From positions 103,010,278 through 103,074,277 of the forward strand of contig CP136069.1 in assembly GCA_032622095.1 (NCBI GenBank): a stretch of DNA of 64,000 bases, in the 5' to 3' direction. Positions 57,401-64,000 of the stretch are shown here, one piece after another. The notes under the pieces are model-generated. The model was not told where the DNA came from and searched no databases. It saw only the letters and a list, made by a program, of their open reading frames with translations. How positions within the stretch are numbered: position 1 is the stretch's first letter; every line of letters begins with the position of its first letter. Origin of the DNA: Siphonodentalium dalli. Its lineage: Eukaryota; Mollusca; Scaphopoda; Gadilida; Siphonodentaliidae. Made by a program: the position numbers and the translations under genes.

Positions 57401-60400
57401 GAAAAATGTCAGAGTTGTGGGCCTTCAAACAATGCAAATTTGGCCCCATATGCTTGTGATCACATCTCCTCCGAAGATGTCAAACTTTGGATGTCAACTG
57501 ATACGCCAATGCGTGCGGTCTGAAGAGAGCACGCGATGAGCCAAATTTTGCCAGTGTCGGTTCAGTGTTGTGGGTCAGGGGAGGGGTGGTCCGGGGTACC
57601 AAAATTTATTTCGTCTCCGAATCATATGAAACTTGATATATAACATATACCATACACGTTGATCATAAAACTGAAAACAGATTGTAAATCCGTTAAAAAA
57701 TGGCGGAGATTTGGGCCCTCAAACTTTGAATGTGGGCCCGTATTCTTTCCAATAAACAAAATGTTATTCGTCTCTGAATCAGACAAAATTTATAACAAAT
57801 AATCAATGTAAGTAGCTGATCACAATACTCAAAACAATTTTTAAATCCATTGGAAAATAACGGAGTTACGGGCTCTCAAAATTCGCATTTTGGGCCGGGT
57901 TTGACTATTTCCCAATCCCGTCACCCAATTTCGAGGCAGGGGTGGGGTCACTCCCAAACACTTGAGATCAACCCACACATGTTAAGGGAAAGATATAATC
58001 ATCCTAATTCATATTTTCCGTCCCTTAACTGCGATTTATTGAGCTCATGATTTGCCCTATTATTATACTTCCATGGTGTAACCAAGGAAGTATATTGTTT
58101 TTCTACTGCGGCCGTTTTCTGTTTAATTGGAAATACTCAGAAACTAATGGGAGGAGGACCGCGAAATCTCTAGCGAATGTAGGCATCTAAGGTCTACTAA
58201 AAATAATGCTATCCGGATGTTGGTCCAATATATTTTGACAGAGTTATGGCCCTTTTTCGATTATTTTTCATTATTATTATTATTATACTGGACACTTTTG
58301 CAACCCTTATTACTCGAAAAGTACCAGGAGTAGCACATTAAAACTTGGTACGTATCTTGGGATCAAAGAGTTGTATGCCATCGTCGCATAACGAATATTG
58401 TCCGCGTTTTCCCCGAGGAGTTATCTCCCTTTATTTGAAAAAATGTCATTTTATTATCTCGGAAATTATAAGAAGCAGAGCATCGAAAATTAGACCGTAT
58501 GCACATCTCGATATGCACTACTGCCCACGGGCATAAAAACTTGGGTCCGCCCTTTCCCTGAAGAGTTACCGCCCATAGTTGGCAAACCTCTATTTTATTG
58601 TACTCTGTTGTCCTCCCGTATCATTCCAGATAACTGTATTTGGTTTTTGTAGTCGTGTTGACCGTTGTCAGCTTAGTCCGAGGAAGAAAATTTGACAGGG
58701 TTGGACATATATTTTTACACTGGGGTGGGGGCAATATTTTCGCAATTTTTTTTTATTATTGACATTCATCTATTTAAGTATGTAGATTCCCTGAACGAAA
58801 ACAAACCCATACCGGAAAGGATTTTTGTAATCCGAGAAGAAATGCAAGAGTTACGGGCCCTCAAAGTTTGCAAGTGTCGGTCCCATGTGCTTGTGACCCT
58901 ATCTCCTCCGAAGATGTCGAACTTTGGATGTCGTCTGATATCCCAGTGCGTGCGGTCTGAAGAGAGCACGCGATGGGCCAAATTTTGCCAGTGTCGGTTC
59001 AGTGTTGTGGGTCAGGGGAGGGGTGGTCCGGGGTACCAATTTTGTATTCTTCTCCGAATCGGATGAAACTTGGAATATAACATCCATACCGCCAACCGAT
59101 CTAGAAACTGAAAGAATTTCGAAAATCCAATGAAAAATGTCAGAGTTGTGGGCCTTCAAACAATGCAAATTTGGCCCCATATGCTTGTGATCACATCTCC
59201 TCCGAAGATGTCAAACTTTGGATGTCAACTGATACGCCAATGCGTGCGGTCTGAAGAGAGCACGCGATGAGCCAAATTTTGCCAGTGTCGGTTCAGTGTT
59301 GTGGGTCAGGGGAGGGGTGGTCCGGGGTACCAAAATTTATTTCGTCTCCGAATCATATGAAACTTGATATATAACATATACCATACACGTTGATCATAAA
59401 ACTGAAAACAGATTGTAAATCCGTTAAAAAATGGCGGAGATTTGGGCCCTCAAACTTTGAATGTGGGCCCGTATTCTTTCCAATAAACAAAATGTTATTC
59501 GTCTCTGAATCAGACAAAATTTATAACAAATAATCAATGTAAGTAGCTGATCACAATACTCAAAACAATTTTTAAATCCATTGGAAAATAACGGAGTTAC
59601 GGGCTCTCAAAATTCGCATTTTGGGCCGGGTTTGACTATTTCCCAATCCCGTCACCCAATTTCGAGGCAGGGGTGGGGTCACTCCCAAACACTTGAGATC
59701 AACCCACACATGTTAAGGGAAAGATATAATCATCCTAATTCATATTTTCCGTCCCTTAACTGCGATTTATTGAGCTCATGATTTGCCCTATTATTATACT
59801 TCCATGGTGTAACCAAGGAAGTATATTGTTTTTCTACTGCGGCCGTTTTCTGTTTAATTGGAAATACTCAGAAACTAATGGGAGGAGGACCGCGAAATCT
59901 CTAGCGAATGTAGGCATCTAAGGTCTACTAAAAATAATGCTATCCGGATGTTGGTCCAATATATTTTGACAGAGTTATGGCCCTTTTTCGATTATTTTTC
60001 ATTATTATTATTATTATACTGGACACTTTTGCAACCCTTATTACTCGAAAAGTACCAGGAGTAGCACATTAAAACTTGGTACGTATCTTGGGATCAAAGA
60101 GTTGTATGCCATCGTCGCATAACGAATATTGTCCGCGTTTTCCCCGAGGAGTTATCTCCCTTTATTTGAAAAAATGTCATTTTATTATCTCGGAAATTAT
60201 AAGAAGCAGAGCATCGAAAATTAGACCGTATGCACATCTCGATATGCACTACTGCCCACGGGCATAAAAACTTGGGTCCGCCCTTTCCCTGAAGAGTTAC
60301 CGCCCATAGTTGGCAAACCTCTATTTTATTGTACTCTGTTGTCCTCCCGTATCATTCCAGATAACTGTATTTGGTTTTTGTAGTCGTGTTGACCGTTGTC

Positions 60401-63256
60401 AGCTTAGTCCGAGGAAGAAAATTTGACAGGGTTGGACATATATTTTTACACTGGGGTGGGGGCAATATTTTCGCAATTTTTTTTTATTATTGACATTCAT
60501 CTATTTAAGTATGTAGATTCCCTGAACGAAAACAAACCCATACCGGAAAGGATTTTTGTAATCCGAGAAGAAATGCAAGAGTTACGGGCCCTCAAAGTTT
60601 GCAAGTGTCGGTCCCATGTGCTTGTGACCCTATCTCCTCCGAAGATGTCGAACTTTGGATGTCGTCTGATATCCCAGTGCGTGCGGTCTGAAGAGAGCAC
60701 GCGATGGGCCAAATTTTGCCAGTGTCGGTTCAGTGTTGTGGGTCAGGGGAGGGGTGGTCCGGGGTACCAATTTTGTATTCTTCTCCGAATCGGATGAAAC
60801 TTGGAATATAACATCCATACCGCCAACCGATCTAGAAACTGAAAGAATTTCGAAAATCCAATGAAAAATGTCAGAGTTGTGGGCCTTCAAACAATGCAAA
60901 TTTGGCCCCATATGCTTGTGATCACATCTCCTCCGAAGATGTCAAACTTTGGATGTCAACTGATACGCCAATGCGTGCGGTCTGAAGAGAGCACGCGATG
61001 AGCCAAATTTTGCCAGTGTCGGTTCAGTGTTGTGGGTCAGGGGAGGGGTGGTCCGGGGTACCAAAATTTATTTCGTCTCCGAATCATATGAAACTTGATA
61101 TATAACATATACCATACACGTTGATCATAAAACTGAAAACAGATTGTAAATCCGTTAAAAAATGGCGGAGATTTGGGCCCTCAAACTTTGAATGTGGGCC
61201 CGTATTCTTTCCAATAAACAAAATGTTATTCGTCTCTGAATCAGACAAAATTTATAACAAATAATCAATGTAAGTAGCTGATCACAATACTCAAAACAAT
61301 TTTTAAATCCATTGGAAAATAACGGAGTTACGGGCTCTCAAAATTCGCATTTTGGGCCGGGTTTGACTATTTCCCAATCCCGTCACCCAATTTCGAGGCA
61401 GGGGTGGGGTCACTCCCAAACACTTGAGATCAACCCACACATGTTAAGGGAAAGATATAATCATCCTAATTCATATTTTCCGTCCCTTAACTGCGATTTA
61501 TTGAGCTCATGATTTGCCCTATTATTATACTTCCATGGTGTAACCAAGGAAGTATATTGTTTTTCTACTGCGGCCGTTTTCTGTTTAATTGGAAATACTC
61601 AGAAACTAATGGGAGGAGGACCGCGAAATCTCTAGCGAATGTAGGCATCTAAGGTCTACTAAAAATAATGCTATCCGGATGTTGGTCCAATATATTTTGA
61701 CAGAGTTATGGCCCTTTTTCGATTATTTTTCATTATTATTATTATTATACTGGACACTTTTGCAACCCTTATTACTCGAAAAGTACCAGGAGTAGCACAT
61801 TAAAACTTGGTACGTATCTTGGGATCAAAGAGTTGTATGCCATCGTCGCATAACGAATATTGTCCGCGTTTTCCCCGAGGAGTTATCTCCCTTTATTTGA
61901 AAAAATGTCATTTTATTATCTCGGAAATTATAAGAAGCAGAGCATCGAAAATTAGACCGTATGCACATCTCGATATGCACTACTGCCCACGGGCATAAAA
62001 ACTTGGGTCCGCCCTTTCCCTGAAGAGTTACCGCCCATAGTTGGCAAACCTCTATTTTATTGTACTCTGTTGTCCTCCCGTATCATTCCAGATAACTGTA
62101 TTTGGTTTTTGTAGTCGTGTTGACCGTTGTCAGCTTAGTCCGAGGAAGAAAATTTGACAGGGTTGGACATATATTTTTACACTGGGGTGGGGGCAATATT
62201 TTCGCAATTTTTTTTTATTATTGACATTCATCTATTTAAGTATGTAGATTCCCTGAACGAAAACAAACCCATACCGGAAAGGATTTTTGTAATCCGAGAA
62301 GAAATGCAAGAGTTACGGGCCCTCAAAGTTTGCAAGTGTCGGTCCCATGTGCTTGTGACCCTATCTCCTCCGAAGATGTCGAACTTTGGATGTCGTCTGA
62401 TATCCCAGTGCGTGCGGTCTGAAGAGAGCACGCGATGGGCCAAATTTTGCCAGTGTCGGTTCAGTGTTGTGGGTCAGGGGAGGGGTGGTCCGGGGTACCA
62501 ATTTTGTATTCTTCTCCGAATCGGATGAAACTTGGAATATAACATCCATACCGCCAACCGATCTAGAAACTGAAAGAATTTCGAAAATCCAATGAAAAAT
62601 GTCAGAGTTGTGGGCCTTCAAACAATGCAAATTTGGCCCCATATGCTTGTGATCACATCTCCTCCGAAGATGTCAAACTTTGGATGTCAACTGATACGCC
62701 AATGCGTGCGGTCTGAAGAGAGCACGCGATGAGCCAAATTTTGCCAGTGTCGGTTCAGTGTTGTGGGTCAGGGGAGGGGTGGTCCGGGGTACCAAAATTT
62801 ATTTCGTCTCCGAATCATATGAAACTTGATATATAACATATACCATACACGTTGATCATAAAACTGAAAACAGATTGTAAATCCGTTAAAAAATGGCGGA
62901 GATTTGGGCCCTCAAACTTTGAATGTGGGCCCGTATTCTTTCCAATAAACAAAATGTTATTCGTCTCTGAATCAGACAAAATTTATAACAAATAATCAAT
63001 GTAAGTAGCTGATCACAATACTCAAAACAATTTTTAAATCCATTGGAAAATAACGGAGTTACGGGCTCTCAAAATTCGCATTTTGGGCCGGGTTTGACTA
63101 TTTCCCAATCCCGTCACCCAATTTCGAGGCAGGGGTGGGGTCACTCCCAAACACTTGAGATCAACCCACACATGTTAAGGGAAAGATATAATCATCCTAA
63201 TTCATATTTTCCGTCCCTTAACTGCGATTTATTGAGCTCATGATTTGCCCTATTAT
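42485..63256 (+). repeat. macrosatellite: twelve 1731-bp monomers, apparently identical
   Basis: Monomers start at 42485, 44216, 45947, 47678, 49409, 51140, 52871, 54602, 56333, 58064, 59795 and 61526, all exactly 1731 apart. Every open frame recurs with the same translation in all copies, and I saw no base difference where I compared directly. Each monomer begins with the 31-bp imperfect hairpin and has a (TTA)n tract near offset 205. It contains four related segments headed by 'gagtt(a/g).gggc..tc' (in the first monomer 43269, 43564, 43858 and 44015). Two of them are a ~294-bp tandem duplication with the block GGTCTGAAGAGAGCACGCGA. Open frames up to 124 codons are not preserved in monomers 1-2 and are judged non-coding. 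Confidence 0.95.
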
Positions 63257-64000
63257 TATACTTCCATGGTGTAACCAAGGAAGTATATTGTTTTTCTACT
63301 GCGGCCGTTTTCTGTTTAATTGGAAATACTCAGAAACTAATGGGAGGAGGACCGCGAAATCTCTAGCGAATGTAGGCATCTAAGGTCTACTAAAAATAAT
63401 GCTATCCGGATGTTGGTCCAATATATTTTGACAGAGTTATGGCCCTTTTTCGATTATTTTTCATTATTATTATTATTATACTGGACACTTTTGCAACCCT
63501 TATTACTCGAAAAGTACCAGGAGTAGCACATTAAAACTTGGTACGTATCTTGGGATCAAAGAGTTGTATGCCATCGTCGCATAACGAATATTGTCCGCGT
63601 TTTCCCCGAGGAGTTATCTCCCTTTATTTGAAAAAATGTCATTTTATTATCTCGGAAATTATAAGAAGCAGAGCATCGAAAATTAGACCGTATGCACATC
63701 TCGATATGCACTACTGCCCACGGGCATAAAAACTTGGGTCCGCCCTTTCCCTGAAGAGTTACCGCCCATAGTTGGCAAACCTCTATTTTATTGTACTCTG
63801 TTGTCCTCCCGTATCATTCCAGATAACTGTATTTGGTTTTTGTAGTCGTGTTGACCGTTGTCAGCTTAGTCCGAGGAAGAAAATTTGACAGGGTTGGACA
63901 TATATTTTTACACTGGGGTGGGGGCAATATTTTCGCAATTTTTTTTTATTATTGACATTCATCTATTTAAGTATGTAGATTCCCTGAACGAAAACAAACC
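63257..64000 (+). repeat. partial thirteenth 1731-bp monomer (cut by window end)
   Basis: The first 744 bp of the same monomer; the array continues past the window, so its true length is unknown. Confidence 0.95.

Overview
The window reads as repeat-rich, AT-rich animal genomic DNA with no recognisable single-copy host gene. The mix of EN+RT LINEs, CR1/Rex-like LINEs, an L1/Tx1-like LINE, Penelope-like elements (PLEs), a Ty3/Gypsy fragment and many foldback elements points to a marine invertebrate. Short phrases inside the satellite (a GAGTTATCTCCCTTT-type phrase and 'agttatggccc') are, from memory, common in lophotrochozoans and especially molluscs. The taxon is an inference and is not proven by the sequence.

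Layout. 1-600: degenerate ~170-bp tandem repeat. 1270-4850: almost complete EN+RT LINE (+) with one frameshift. 7.6-10.14 kb: an antisense PLE remnant (GIY-YIG end at 9447-10140 and a decayed hammerhead-like motif at 7601-7640), apparently split by a 5'-truncated CR1/Rex-like LINE (+). 10.2-11.05 kb: GC-richer, low-complexity, possibly coding remnant. 13025-13960: foldback element made of 35 GATATC-centred palindromes, with near-perfect TIRs and a 6-bp target duplication. 15.0-15.6 kb: LINE fragment (-). 17.4-18.85 kb: ~185-bp satellite. 19291-26531: a 7.24-kb element with ~0.8-0.9-kb TIRs inserted in an L1/Tx1-like LINE. The LINE reading frame resumes exactly when one copy of the 6-bp duplication is removed. 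27.3-27.75 kb: second PLE remnant. 28.2-32.5 kb: minisatellites and nested TIR elements, including a 9-bp-TSD, Mutator-like element at 31018-32130. 32.97-34.88 kb: Ty3/Gypsy gag-protease-RT remnant. 36.86-38.3 kb: two antisense LINE 3' ends. 38.94-39.4 kb: ~170-bp repeat. 39399 to the window end: a macrosatellite with two older ~1435-bp monomers, one 217-bp stub, then twelve 1731-bp monomers that look identical and a partial thirteenth.

The genes here do not cooperate in a pathway; the story is nested transposition followed by satellite amplification. The most novel-looking items are the 7.24-kb long-TIR element and the GATATC palindrome element. They share the terminal signature TATGGG and 6-bp target duplications, so they may be non-autonomous members of one DNA-transposon superfamily. 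The homogenised 1731-bp macrosatellite, with its graded, mosaic edge, is the other notable structure.
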